A DNA stretch of 64,000 bases from assembly GCF_017833415.1 (NCBI RefSeq), contig NZ_JAFICC010000003.1, positions 124,001-188,000 of the forward strand. Reading direction: 5' to 3'. This DNA is from Flavobacterium sp. 1355. GTDB lineage: Bacteria; Bacteroidota; Bacteroidia; Flavobacteriales; Flavobacteriaceae. Positions 34,549 to 43,244 of this stretch are shown here, piece after piece. Position 1 is the stretch's first letter. Each line of letters starts with the position of its first letter. A program made the position numbers and the translations under genes. Below the pieces are notes generated by a model that was not told where the DNA came from, made no database searches, and saw nothing but the letters and a program-made list of their open reading frames with translations.

Positions 34549-37500
34549 TTAAAAAGTAGCATTTACACCGGTCATGTATATTCTGGAAAGCGGGTAACGG
34601 CCCAAATCCATTCCGAAATTGTCTAAACCAACCTCAGGATCCATTCCTGAATATTTGGTAATAGTAAACAGGTTCTGACCTGAGATAAAAAATCTCAGTT
34701 TTGCTTTTCCGTTCAGCCAGCTTTCTTTTACCGTATAACCGATAGAAAGGTTTCTTAATCTTAAGAAAGAAGCATCTTCAATATAAAAATCAGAAATACG
34801 CCCGAAATTGTTGTTGTTATCTGTTGACGAAAGGACTGGTATATTGGTATCTGTATTTGTTGGAGACCATGCATCTTTAGAATCTGCCAATAAATTATAC
34901 CCCGGAAAAGAAGCATTTAGACCTGTATATTTAACAGCATTGAAAACACTGTTTCCGGTTACAGCATTCAAAAAGATATTCATATCAAATCCTTTGTATC
35001 TAAAATTGGCATTCAGGCTGTAAGTTGCTTTTGGAAAAGGGCTTCCTAATACCACTCTGTCGCTGTTATTGATAACGCCGTCTCCGTTTGCATCTTTAAA
35101 CCTGATATCTCCCGCAACAGCATTTGGCTGATACACATCTCCTTTTGAGTTTACATATGCTTTTGCCTCTGCCGTACTTTGAAATAATCCGTCTGTAGCA
35201 TATCCGTAAAAAGCACCTACAGGACTTCCGACCTGATAAATATTTGCCAATGGTAAACTTCTTACCCTGCTTAAATTAAGAGGCTCAAGAGAAGTTAACC
35301 CATCTTTAATTGATTCGATTTTATTGGTTAGGAAAGCAGCATTTGCCGTCACATCAAATTTAAATTCCCCGCGTGTTTTCTGGTAAGTCAAACTTGCTTC
35401 TATACCTCTGTTTTCTACATCTCCGGAGTTTACAATTCTTCCGTCTGGAGTTCCTGCCACACCCGGAAGCTGGTCGCGCACCAACATATCCTTGTTTGTT
35501 TTTACGTAAGCATCCAAAGATCCTGACAAGGCATTATTTAATAAACTAAAATCCAAACCGACATTGGCTTGTTCGGAGCTTTCCCATTTTAAATTTGGAT
35601 TTGAAAGTTCTCTTTCAGAATAACCATAATTAATTACCGGTGTAGCACCAATTAAACCTGAAGTCTGAGACAATGGCACACTAAACTGGTATGGCCCAAG
35701 ATTTCCTAAGTTTCCGATTTGTCCCCAGCTTCCGCGAAGTTTCAAACTATTTACAATTGGGTTAAGTCCTTTCATAAATCCTTCTTCAGAAATTAACCAG
35801 CCTGCAGAAACCGACGGATAAACTTTCCATCTGTTTTGTGACAAAAGTTTTGATGTTCCGTCACGACGAACAATTCCTGAAAGCAAATATTTCTGATTGT
35901 AATCGTAATTTAGCCTTCCTACGTAAGATGAAATAATCTCTTCTTCCAGTCCTGCACCCAATTGCTGAATCAATTTGGCATTTAGCAAATAGCGTTGAGA
36001 TGGATCTTCACTGTCAAAACCAGTTCCTTCGACATCATAAAACTCTCTTTTGGTCTGCTGAAAAGTGTATCCTCCCAAAGCAGAAAAGTTGTGGTTTCCT
36101 AATGATTTTTCGTAAGAAATGGTCTGCTCGCTTAAGATATCTGTAGTTGTGGCAGTTCGTTGTGTCAATCTGTTAAAATCGAAAATTTTTCCAGGTTCAG
36201 TAATCTTTACATCAAACTCTTTGTAGTCGCTTTGAATTCTGGTATAACCCCAGTTTGATTTCAATTTTAATCCCTTAATAACTTCCCATTCTGCATACGG
36301 ATTTAATAATATGGTCGAAACAGGATTTCGGTTATCCAGCCTTTTTAGATAAGCAACCGGATTTATAACGTCACCATAAGAACCAATATATTTTTCGGGC
36401 ACGCCTCCAAATTGTCCTGAACCGTCTTCTCTGTAAATCGTTGCATTTGGCGGATAAAAAATGGCTCCCAAAATAGCTCCGGTATAAGCATTAGAAGTAT
36501 TGGCAGTCTGTCCATCCGTCAGGGAGTAGCTCATGTTTTCTCCAATAGTAAAATTTGGTGCCAGTTTAAAAGAAGAATTTGCTCTGGCTGTGTAACGGCT
36601 TCCGAAAGTATTTAATAAAATCCCTTCATTTTTTCTATAACTTCCTGAGATAAAGAAATTAGATTTTTCTGTTTTTCCGTTTATAGAAATCGACAAATCC
36701 TGAATTTCTCCTGTCTGGAAAATTTCATCCATCCAGTTTGTTTTTGTCGTTCTTGCAGTTGGCTCAAATGCAGTGTCAAAGGCCGGTATTCTTGGCATTC
36801 CTGCATTGTCTCTTGCTGTATTCATAGCGTCTGCATATTCTGCAGCATTCAGTACATCCAGTTTTTTAGCCACATTCTGAAAACCTCCCTGGTAGTTTAC
36901 ATTTACATTAATACGTTCTGAAACTCCTTTTTTGGAAGTAATTAAAATAACGCCTCCAGAAGCCCTTGCACCATAAATAGCCGCAGAAGCCGCATCTTTT
37001 AAAACACTTATCGATCCGATATCATTTGGATTTATTGTATTTAAAGAACCACTATAGATAATTCCGTCCAGTACAATTAAAGGAGTTTCTTTGTTTAAAG
37101 ATCCGATACCACGAATATTAATGGTAGGTTCGCTCGTTGGGTCTCCGCCATTATTAATTACGGTAACCCCGGCAACAGTTCCCTGAAGTAATTCGGCAGC
37201 GTTGTTATACGTTCTGCTTGACGTTTCTTTCATGGAAACAGAACCAACAGCGCCCAGAACTTCACTTTTCTTAACGCTTCCGTATCCCATTACAACAACT
37301 TCCTGAAGCTGTTTCATATCGGCTGCTAATTTGATACTCAGATTGGTTTCAGATTTTGTTATTTTAATTTCCTGCGTCACATAACCTACGTAAGAAAACA
37401 TAAGTGTGGCCTCAGAAGCATTGATTTCCAATTTAAAAGTTCCGTCAAAATCGGTAGCTGTAGCAGCATTAGAGGTTTTGTCCTTAATGCCAACCCCCGG

Positions 37501-37938
37501 AAGCGGCATGCCGTCATCTCCGCCAAAAACAGTTCCGCTTATTGTAATTTTATTTTGATCTGTGCTTGCCACTTTTTGGTTTTTCCTGATTACAATATTG
37601 TCTTTTACAATTTCGTATTTCAATAAAAAACTGGAACAAACTTTATCAAGCGCCTGTTCTAACGTTACATTATTTAATTTCAGGCTAATTTTCTGATTGC
37701 TGTTAATCTGGCTGCTTTCATACATAAAATGCACGTCAGCCTGTTTTTCAATTTCCTGAAAAATATTTTTTATTCCTTCATTTTCAACTTTTAAGGTTAC
37801 TCTTTTATTAATGTCAACATTTGCAGCTTTTAGCGACAATCCTATAGAAAGAAAGGCGGCAAGAAAAAGCCATTTGCGCGATAATGCTTTTTTGATTTTT
37901 TGAAAAGTTGCGGTGTCCCGCATTTGTTTTTCAGTCAT
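34549..37938 (-). CDS. SusC/RagA-type TonB-linked outer-membrane transporter with STN domain
   Basis: A 1129-residue transporter. A long basic N-terminus precedes the signal sequence (about 23-38, WLFLAAFLSIGLSLKAA). An STN domain (about 45-115; VEKQADVHFMYESSQ is the core region) links it to FecR. A CarboxypepD_reg module (about 130-210), plug (NPNDIGSISVLKDAASAAIYGARASGGVI) and barrel follow, with a SusC-type ending YPLSRIYMTGVNATF. Together with SusD it imports ligand at the expense of TonB energy. The FecR gene lies 66 bp upstream. The ligand is unknown, with an organophosphate inferred from the downstream enzyme. The frame is intact. Confidence 0.95.
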   Translation of the reverse strand: MTEKQMRDTATFQKIKKALSRKWLFLAAFLSIGLSLKAANVDINKRVTLKVENEGIKNIFQEIEKQADVHFMYESSQINSNQKISLKLNNVTLEQALDKVCSSFLLKYEIVKDNIVIRKNQKVASTDQNKITISGTVFGGDDGMPLPGVGIKDKTSNAATATDFDGTFKLEINASEATLMFSYVGYVTQEIKITKSETNLSIKLAADMKQLQEVVVMGYGSVKKSEVLGAVGSVSMKETSSRTYNNAAELLQGTVAGVTVINNGGDPTSEPTINIRGIGSLNKETPLIVLDGIIYSGSLNTINPNDIGSISVLKDAASAAIYGARASGGVILITSKKGVSERINVNVNYQGGFQNVAKKLDVLNAAEYADAMNTARDNAGMPRIPAFDTAFEPTARTTKTNWMDEIFQTGEIQDLSISINGKTEKSNFFISGSYRKNEGILLNTFGSRYTARANSSFKLAPNFTIGENMSYSLTDGQTANTSNAYTGAILGAIFYPPNATIYREDGSGQFGGVPEKYIGSYGDVINPVAYLKRLDNRNPVSTILLNPYAEWEVIKGLKLKSNWGYTRIQSDYKEFDVKITEPGKIFDFNRLTQRTATTTDILSEQTISYEKSLGNHNFSALGGYTFQQTKREFYDVEGTGFDSEDPSQRYLLNAKLIQQLGAGLEEEIISSYVGRLNYDYNQKYLLSGIVRRDGTSKLLSQNRWKVYPSVSAGWLISEEGFMKGLNPIVNSLKLRGSWGQIGNLGNLGPYQFSVPLSQTSGLIGATPVINYGYSERELSNPNLKWESSEQANVGLDFSLLNNALSGSLDAYVKTNKDMLVRDQLPGVAGTPDGRIVNSGDVENRGIEASLTYQKTRGEFKFDVTANAAFLTNKIESIKDGLTSLEPLNLSRVRSLPLANIYQVGSPVGAFYGYATDGLFQSTAEAKAYVNSKGDVYQPNAVAGDIRFKDANGDGVINNSDRVVLGSPFPKATYSLNANFRYKGFDMNIFLNAVTGNSVFNAVKYTGLNASFPGYNLLADSKDAWSPTNTDTNIPVLSSTDNNNNFGRISDFYIEDASFLRLRNLSIGYTVKESWLNGKAKLRFFISGQNLFTITKYSGMDPEVGLDNFGMDLGRYPLSRIYMTGVNATF

Positions 37939-38004
37939 AATTGTGGAGTTTTTAATTGTTTTGATTGTATAAGTATGTTTTGTAGTTTCTTATTTCTGTT
38001 TAAA

Positions 38005-38937
38005 TTATTCGATTATATAAACACCTGCCTGCTGGTTATAACTGGCATTAATAATATTGCACACCAAGGCAATAACCTGATCTGCCGGAAGCTCTTTAAA
38101 GTAAGCGCTGATTTTGAGATTGTTCAGTTCCTTGTTTTTAAGTTCGACCACAACATTATAATCACGGTTTATTGTGGCAATAACTTCTGAAAGCGGGGTA
38201 TCTTCAAAAACAATTATATTTCTTCGCCATAGCGAAATCGAGTTAATCGGCACATCTGTAAAAGCATGCAGTTTATTGGTTTTAGATTTAAAAACCGCTT
38301 TTTGTCCCGGCGTTACATTTACATTTTCATCGGTAACAATAGATTTTACATTTACTTTTCCGGTCACTACAGAAACTTCCTGAATGTTTTTATCCGGATA
38401 TGCCTGGATATTAAAACTTGTTCCTAAGACCTTAGTATCCATTTTATCTGTATGAATGATAAAAGGATGACTGGCATCTTTGGCAACATCAAAAAATGCT
38501 TCGCCGGTCAAAGTCACTTCACGGGTATTGCCCTTAAATGTTTTTGGATATTTTAGTACACTGCCTGCATTAAGCCAGACCTGAGTACCGTCTGCCAAAG
38601 TAATTTTGCCATGCTGGCCTAATTTTGCGGTATATTGTTTTTGAGAAACTGCTGTAGAAGCTTTATATAAAAAACCGGACAAGCCCAATACAAACAAAAC
38701 AGAAGCTGCCATCATCCATTTTTTTGGATGTAAGGAAATAACCGAATCTGTTTTTTTTATTGCATTAACTTCTCTTCTTAATTTTGATTTTGAAGATGAA
38801 ATAAGTACTTCATTTTCTGAATTATTCTCTAAATTCTTCTCTGGGTTATTGTACCAGTTATTCCACATCTCTTCTCCTTTTAAGGAAGGCTTGTCTTCTA
38901 AGAAATGTTTTATATTGTTATATAATTTATCAGGCAT
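38005..38937 (-). CDS. FecR-family anti-sigma factor
   Basis: A 310-residue protein. A cytoplasmic N-terminal part of about 85 residues, longer than in the first circuit, is followed by one membrane segment (about 91-108, WMMAASVLFVLGLSGFLY). The periplasmic FecR domain has ITLADGTQVWLNAGSVLKYP, VTLTGEAFFDVAKD and TKVLGTSFNIQAYP, and the C-terminal secretin-like region has DTPLSEVIATINRDYNVVVELKN. It should hold the ECF sigma factor and release it on contact with the loaded SusC receptor. One copy of the repeated 43-bp element lies 26-68 bp upstream of its ATG, so it probably has its own promoter. Confidence 0.95.
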   Translation of the reverse strand: MPDKLYNNIKHFLEDKPSLKGEEMWNNWYNNPEKNLENNSENEVLISSSKSKLRREVNAIKKTDSVISLHPKKWMMAASVLFVLGLSGFLYKASTAVSQKQYTAKLGQHGKITLADGTQVWLNAGSVLKYPKTFKGNTREVTLTGEAFFDVAKDASHPFIIHTDKMDTKVLGTSFNIQAYPDKNIQEVSVVTGKVNVKSIVTDENVNVTPGQKAVFKSKTNKLHAFTDVPINSISLWRRNIIVFEDTPLSEVIATINRDYNVVVELKNKELNNLKISAYFKELPADQVIALVCNIINASYNQQAGVYIIE

Positions 38938-38962
38938 TATATTTTATTTATCTTTCTAATAG

Positions 38963-39005
38963 TATGTCTTGAGATTTCTTTTTTTCGGTAGGTGCAAAAG
39001 GTTAC
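38963..39005 (-). promoter_or_regulatory. Repeated 43-bp element, copy upstream of fecR
   Basis: Read on the minus strand: GTAACCTTTT, two bases apart from the other copy, CCTACC, a 16-bp variable part, then AAGACATA. The second copy (39709-39751) has the same blocks with exactly the same spacing (offset 746 bp). It partly overlaps the region between the sigma stop and fecR. It is probably the promoter recognised by the ECF sigma factor encoded here. Confidence 0.6.
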
Positions 39006-39028
39006 GCTTTTGTTAAGAAATATCTATA

Positions 39029-39583
39029 TCAATTGAATTCCCCCAGGTAAGTCCGCATAAATTTGAGGGCATAAGCGATATGATATTTTACGGTTTCGTG
39101 AGAAACATTTAGCTCTTCTGCAATTTCCTTATTGGTGTATTGTTTGAACCTGCTGAGAATGAATACTTCTTTTGATTTTTTTGGAAGCAATGAAGTCGCC
39201 TTATCCAGTGCATCCTGAAGTTCGTCATGATAAATAGCTTCTTCGGTTGCATTGTGGTCGAGCGAGTCACTTAAGTTTCTGTCGATAACTTCTTTAATAT
39301 ACTGATCTGTAATGGTGTTTGATTTAATGTAATCTAAAGTGGTGTACCTTACAGAAGTATACACATAAGCCGAAAACTTCTGAATAGTCAAATCCTTACG
39401 GCGTTCCCATATATTGGTAAAAACTTCCTGAACAATTTCTTCTGAAACAGGAATAGATTTCATTCTCTGATATACAAAACGAACCAGTAAATCCCTATAC
39501 CGAAAGTATAATTCATCAAAAGCCCGGTCTTTTCCCTGTTTTAATAATTCAACAAGTTCTTCGTCTGTATATTTTTTATACAT
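39029..39583 (-). CDS. ECF-type RNA polymerase sigma factor
   Basis: A 184-residue ECF sigma factor. Region 2 is near 10-80 (AFDELYFRYRDLLVRFVYQRM, SEEIVQEVFTNIWERR) and region 4 near 125-178 (LLPKKSKEVFILSRFKQYTNKEIAEELNVSHETVKYHIAYAL). It is similar in size and layout to the sigma factor at 28813-29382 but clearly diverged in sequence. It heads the fecR, susC, susD and phosphatase series. The element repeated upstream of fecR lies 126-168 bp before its start, which suggests autoregulation. Confidence 0.95.
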   Translation of the reverse strand: MYKKYTDEELVELLKQGKDRAFDELYFRYRDLLVRFVYQRMKSIPVSEEIVQEVFTNIWERRKDLTIQKFSAYVYTSVRYTTLDYIKSNTITDQYIKEVIDRNLSDSLDHNATEEAIYHDELQDALDKATSLLPKKSKEVFILSRFKQYTNKEIAEELNVSHETVKYHIAYALKFMRTYLGEFN

Positions 39584-39708
39584 GATTCATTATTTTTAGA
39601 GGTCTTAAGCAATAAAAAATGCAGGCCGGAAAAGCGTATTCGATTGGTGTTTTGTGAAGTGTCCTTAAATTAAAAAATGACATATTTACAAGTATTGGGT
39701 TCTTATAA

Positions 39709-39751
39709 TATGTCTTCAAAATTAGCCCTTAGGGTAGGCGGAAAAGGTTAC
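39709..39751 (-). promoter_or_regulatory. Repeated 43-bp element, copy upstream of the sigma gene
   Basis: The same blocks as at 38963-39005: GTAACCTTTT, CCTACC and AAGACATA on the minus strand. Inside its variable part it also holds TAATTTTG (39724-39717), a housekeeping -7 word absent from the other copy, so this copy may allow both basal and sigma-driven transcription. Confidence 0.6.
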
Positions 39752-39857
39752 GTTTACATTAATAAAACAGCAGGATTACTAAACATATTATTAACATTTG
39801 TGGCCAAATGTTACCGTTATGTATTAATCTAAGAATATCCTTATTAAGAACATTTTA

Positions 39858-39876
39858 TTGTTACAATCCGTAACAA
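39858..39876. promoter_or_regulatory. Palindromic operator-like site
   Basis: The perfect 7-bp inverted repeat TTGTTAC-AATCC-GTAACAA. Its half site contains GTAAC, the same word as in the repeated elements. It could bind a dimeric regulator acting on the sigma gene or the exonuclease gene. Confidence 0.35.
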
Positions 39877-39934
39877 AATGATGTATTACGGTTCCAATTC
39901 TGCTCTTGAAATAAGGTTGAAATAAAAAGTTTTG

Positions 39935-39942
39935 TAGCTTTG
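39935..39942 (+). promoter_or_regulatory. Candidate promoter of the exonuclease gene (TAGCTTTG)
   Basis: An exact TAnnTTTG with TTG at 39917-39919 (15-bp spacer, slightly short), 76 bp before the ATG. Identical to the octamer before the Rieske-FAD gene. Confidence 0.5.
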
Positions 39943-40018
39943 TTTTTTCAGGTTAGTTTCCTGAATTTCAATCAAAAATCAGATTAAAAAGACGTATTGC
40001 ATTGTCGAAAAGAATTAC

Positions 40019-41401
40019 ATGAAAAAGCAGGAATATGCCATAGTAGATATTGAAACCACGGGCGGAAATGCCAGTGGAAGCCGAATTACAGAAATTGCCA
40101 TTATTATTCATGACGGCACCAAAATAACAGATCGCTGGGAAAGTCTCGTGAATCCCCAAAAAGAGATACCGCTTCCTATTTTTGCCCTGACGGGAATTAA
40201 TAATGAAATGGTTCAGAATGCCCCTATTTTTGATGATATTTCAGAAAAAGTACTGGAGATGCTTACCGACCGTATTTTTGTCGCCCATAATGTAAACTTT
40301 GATTATTCGTTTGTGCGCCATCAACTGGAGCAAGCCGGATTTAAATGGACTGCAAAAAAGTTATGTACCGTTCGTGCTACAAGAAAAATACGTCCGGGTC
40401 TAAGCTCATACAGTTTAGGAAATCTTTGCAATACCCTTGATATTCCGGTGAACGGACGACACCGCGCCGGTGGCGATGCAGATGCGACTGCCATATTATT
40501 CTCGCGCCTGTTAGTTTGGGATGAAGAAGGAGAAATGGCAAAAATGATTAAAAAAACAGCTCAGGACCAACGGCTCCCTCCTAACCTTCCTCCGGCAGAT
40601 TTTGAGCAATTACCCGAAAAACCCGGCGTTTATTATTTTTACAATGAGGTAAAAAAAGTCATTTATGTGGGCAAAGCTATTAATATAAAAAAGCGCGTTG
40701 CTTCTCATTTTAGCGGTCATAAAATTACCCCGCAAAGGCAAAATTTTCTCCGTGATATTCATGCCATTTCTTTTGAGGTGTGCGGTACTGAACTAATGGC
40801 TTTGCTGTTGGAATGTACTGAAATCAAGAATTTATGGCCGGCGTATAACAGGGCTTTAAAACGCTTTGAAGCCAAATTTGGACTTTATCAGTATGAAGCC
40901 CGTAACGGCTATAAATATCTGGCAATCGGAAAACTCAATAAATTTCAGGCTTGTACAGAAGTTTTCAACAGCGAATTTGATGCTATTAATCTGTTGCGAA
41001 ATCTTACGGAACAATTTGATATTGATTACCGTTTTTGTAAATATTCCAGACCCGAAGAAGGAGAATTTATTCAGAAAAAAGACATTTCTGAACTACCCGA
41101 TGTGGAATCGCACAATGAACGAATCGAAAATGCTATTGATTTTCTGATCAAAGGCAGGCCAAGTTTTGGTATTATTGATAAAGGCAGGACTCCCGATGAA
41201 CGCAGCTGCATCTGGGTAGAAAATGGTCATTTTTACGGAATGGGTTATATCGCCACAGATATTGCAATTGCAGAACCTTCTGAACTTAAGGATTATGTAA
41301 CACAGTACAGAAGCAGCAATTATATTATGCAGCTGATTTCTTCATATGCTGCTAAATATCCCGGAAAAGTATTTTCTAATGGGTCGAAAAAAATAAAGTA
41401 A
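40019..41401 (+). CDS. DEDDh 3'-5' exonuclease fused to GIY-YIG nuclease
   Basis: A 460-residue cytoplasmic protein joining two nucleases. The N-terminal DnaQ-like exonuclease (1-170) has the DxE of ExoI (D10, E12), NVNFDYSF with D95 and the ExoIII motif H148-x4-D153. A linker leads to a UvrC-type GIY-YIG domain (about 195-275) with GVYYF and YVGKAINIKKRVASH. The rest (275-460) resembles neither UvrC's RNase H nor its HhH part. Proteins of this layout are often annotated as DNA polymerase III epsilon subunit, but the nuclease fusion suggests a repair role akin to UvrC or Cho incision followed by resection. It is followed 73 bp later by exonuclease III. Confidence 0.93.
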   Translation: MKKQEYAIVDIETTGGNASGSRITEIAIIIHDGTKITDRWESLVNPQKEIPLPIFALTGINNEMVQNAPIFDDISEKVLEMLTDRIFVAHNVNFDYSFVRHQLEQAGFKWTAKKLCTVRATRKIRPGLSSYSLGNLCNTLDIPVNGRHRAGGDADATAILFSRLLVWDEEGEMAKMIKKTAQDQRLPPNLPPADFEQLPEKPGVYYFYNEVKKVIYVGKAINIKKRVASHFSGHKITPQRQNFLRDIHAISFEVCGTELMALLLECTEIKNLWPAYNRALKRFEAKFGLYQYEARNGYKYLAIGKLNKFQACTEVFNSEFDAINLLRNLTEQFDIDYRFCKYSRPEEGEFIQKKDISELPDVESHNERIENAIDFLIKGRPSFGIIDKGRTPDERSCIWVENGHFYGMGYIATDIAIAEPSELKDYVTQYRSSNYIMQLISSYAAKYPGKVFSNGSKKIK

Positions 41402-41474
41402 AACCGATTTTTTAAGAATATATACTGCATTAATATTCGTAACTTAGAAATACGAACTAATTATGTATTGTATT

Positions 41475-42251
41475 ATGAAAATCGCCACATATAATGTTAA
41501 TGGTGTCAATGGACGTCTGAATGTTTTGCTTCGCTGGCTGGAAGAATCTGCTCCGGATATTGTGTGTCTTCAGGAATTAAAGGCACCTCATGAAAAATTT
41601 CCTCTCAAAGCTATTAATGATGCAGGTTACAATGCCATTTGGCATGGCCAGAAACAATGGAATGGCGTTGCGATACTGGCAAAAAATATGGAAATTGAAG
41701 AAATCACACGCACGCTGCCCGGAGATGAAGATGATTTGCAAAGCAGGTATATTGAAGCTCTAATTGACGGAATTGTGATTGCATGCTTATACCTGCCTAA
41801 TGGTAATCCGGCGCCCGGTCCTAAATTAGAATATAAACTGAAATGGTTTGAAAGACTGGCAGAACGTGCCGAAACGCTTTTAAATCTAAAAACCCCTGTT
41901 ATTTTGGTTGGTGATTATAATGTAATGCCTACTGAGCTTGACGTTTATAAACCGGAACGCTGGGTAGATGATGCGCTGTTCAGACCAGAAGTACGAAAAG
42001 CATTTAAGGATTTAGTTGCGCAAGGCTGGACCGATGCCATTCGGAAATTGCATCCCGATGAAAAGATTTATACTTTTTGGGATTATTTTAGAAACGCTTA
42101 TCAACGCGATGCCGGATTAAGAATTGATCACTTTTTACTAAGTCCGGAAATAGAAAAAATACTAATTTCTGCCACAGTTGACCGCCATGTTCGTGGATGG
42201 GAAAAGACCAGTGACCATGCTCCTGTCTGGATCGAAATTGACAGGAAATAA
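41475..42251 (+). CDS. xth: Exonuclease III, AP endonuclease
   Basis: A 258-residue enzyme of the Xth/ExoIII branch of the EEP superfamily, which incises DNA at abasic sites and removes 3' blocks. I start at MKIATYNVNGVNG, the conserved family start, rather than at the ATG 12 bp upstream. Metal and catalytic motifs are visible: N7, CLQELKAP with the metal Glu, WNGVAILAK, YLPNGNP, VGDYNVMPTELDV, LRIDHFLLSP and SDHAPVWIEI. The length is normal. It sits behind the exonuclease/GIY-YIG gene, forming a small repair group. Confidence 0.95.
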   Translation: MKIATYNVNGVNGRLNVLLRWLEESAPDIVCLQELKAPHEKFPLKAINDAGYNAIWHGQKQWNGVAILAKNMEIEEITRTLPGDEDDLQSRYIEALIDGIVIACLYLPNGNPAPGPKLEYKLKWFERLAERAETLLNLKTPVILVGDYNVMPTELDVYKPERWVDDALFRPEVRKAFKDLVAQGWTDAIRKLHPDEKIYTFWDYFRNAYQRDAGLRIDHFLLSPEIEKILISATVDRHVRGWEKTSDHAPVWIEIDRK

Positions 42252-42323
42252 TACTATCATGTAATTATATAACAAAGTGAAATAATTATATAACAAATAA
42301 GTCAGGCACCCATGTATTTTTGA

Positions 42324-42824
42324 ATGACCAAAACAAACAGTAGTTCAACCCTTTTAAAATATTCTGCGATGGCTTACGGAAACAATGATTTAACTCGTTT
42401 TTTAGACGCTCAAAACAAACTTTACTTAACTGCTTTTTCGGAATTAAAAAAAGGAAAAAAACAAACGCATTGGATGTGGTTTATTTTTCCTCAAATAAAA
42501 GGATTAGGCAAAAGCAGTATTGCAGATTATTATGCTATCGCCGATATTAATGAAGCGAGAGCTTATCTGCAGCATCCTATTTTGGCCAGACATCTTATAG
42601 AAATATCCAAACAGCTATTGGTAAGTGCCAAAAATAAGTCTGCCGAAACTATTTTGGGAGATTTAGATGCCCGAAAACTTCGTTCTTGCCTGACACTTTT
42701 CAGTCAGGTCGAAAATGCAGATCCTATTTTTAAACAATTATTAGATAGATTTTTTTCAGGCCAGTTAGATCCGCTTACTTTATCTCTGACCAATATTATG
42801 TCTCCAGTTGAAATGTCAGCATAA
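42324..42824 (+). CDS. DUF1810 protein
   Basis: A 166-residue protein with the DUF1810 signature FLDAQNKLYLTAFSELKKGKKQTHWMWFIFPQIKGLG, DYYAIADINEARAYLQHPIL and FSQVENADPIFKQLLDRFFSGQLDPLT. The family core begins near residue 20, so an ATG at 42369 (MAYGNNDLTRF) would give a more typical length of 151; the longer start is kept but uncertain. It is presumably cytoplasmic. I know of no established reaction for the family. Its gene is followed by a strong terminator 75 bp after the stop. Confidence 0.9.
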   Translation: MTKTNSSSTLLKYSAMAYGNNDLTRFLDAQNKLYLTAFSELKKGKKQTHWMWFIFPQIKGLGKSSIADYYAIADINEARAYLQHPILARHLIEISKQLLVSAKNKSAETILGDLDARKLRSCLTLFSQVENADPIFKQLLDRFFSGQLDPLTLSLTNIMSPVEMSA

Positions 42825-43244
42825 AAATTAAGCTTAAAACTTATTCTATTATACCGAAATGAATTACCTAAGAGTAATCGACTGTCGGAAAAATCCACAA
42901 AAAAGGCCATCGTTTCCGATGGCCTTTTTAATACTTTCCATGTCATGTACTGTTTCAATCTGTAAATTAATCACTTTCACAGATAAATTGCCTGATTCTT
43001 TATGCCTGGCAACTTAAAGATCCCAATCTTCCAAAAAAACAATCTTAGACTGTCCGGCGTTTCAGAGCACTGATTCAGTACAAGGTAGTATGATTAAATG
43101 CATGGATAATTCAAATATCCCCAATAATGTAACCGCATCGGTTTCATTTTTATGTTTCTTTTTTATATAATTCCCATATAGTCATTTCGTTTTTCTGTAT
43201 AAGTTATGCAATCATTTGCATTTAAATAGTAAAATTTCGAGACC
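42825..43244. other. Convergent intergenic gap
   Basis: It lies between the ends of the DUF1810 gene and the surface-protein gene. Apart from the terminator at 42900-42929 I see no ORF of notable length, repeat or RNA signature in the remaining 300 bp. Confidence 0.5.
42900..42929 (+). terminator. Rho-independent terminator
   Basis: A perfect 13-bp stem AAAAAGGCCATCG / CGATGGCCTTTTT with a 4-nt loop. Symmetric A and T tracts let it work in both directions. Confidence 0.92.

Larger units (their letters stand above)
39584..40018. other. Divergent regulatory gap, rich in GTTAC words
   Basis: A 435-bp gap between the sigma and exonuclease genes. It contains the second 43-bp element, GTTACC at 39810-39815, the perfect inverted repeat TTGTTAC/GTAACAA (39858-39876) and TTACGG at 39886-39891, plus a -7 element for the exonuclease gene. 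No ORF of notable length is present. Confidence 0.5.

Noticed and set aside
40019..41401. DNA polymerase III epsilon subunit
   Set aside because: The exonuclease domain matches, but the GIY-YIG domain and the extra C-terminal part do not fit a replicative proofreading subunit.
43081..43161. A 26-codon frame in the convergent gap
   Set aside because: No promoter word, no coding-like composition and no terminator of its own.
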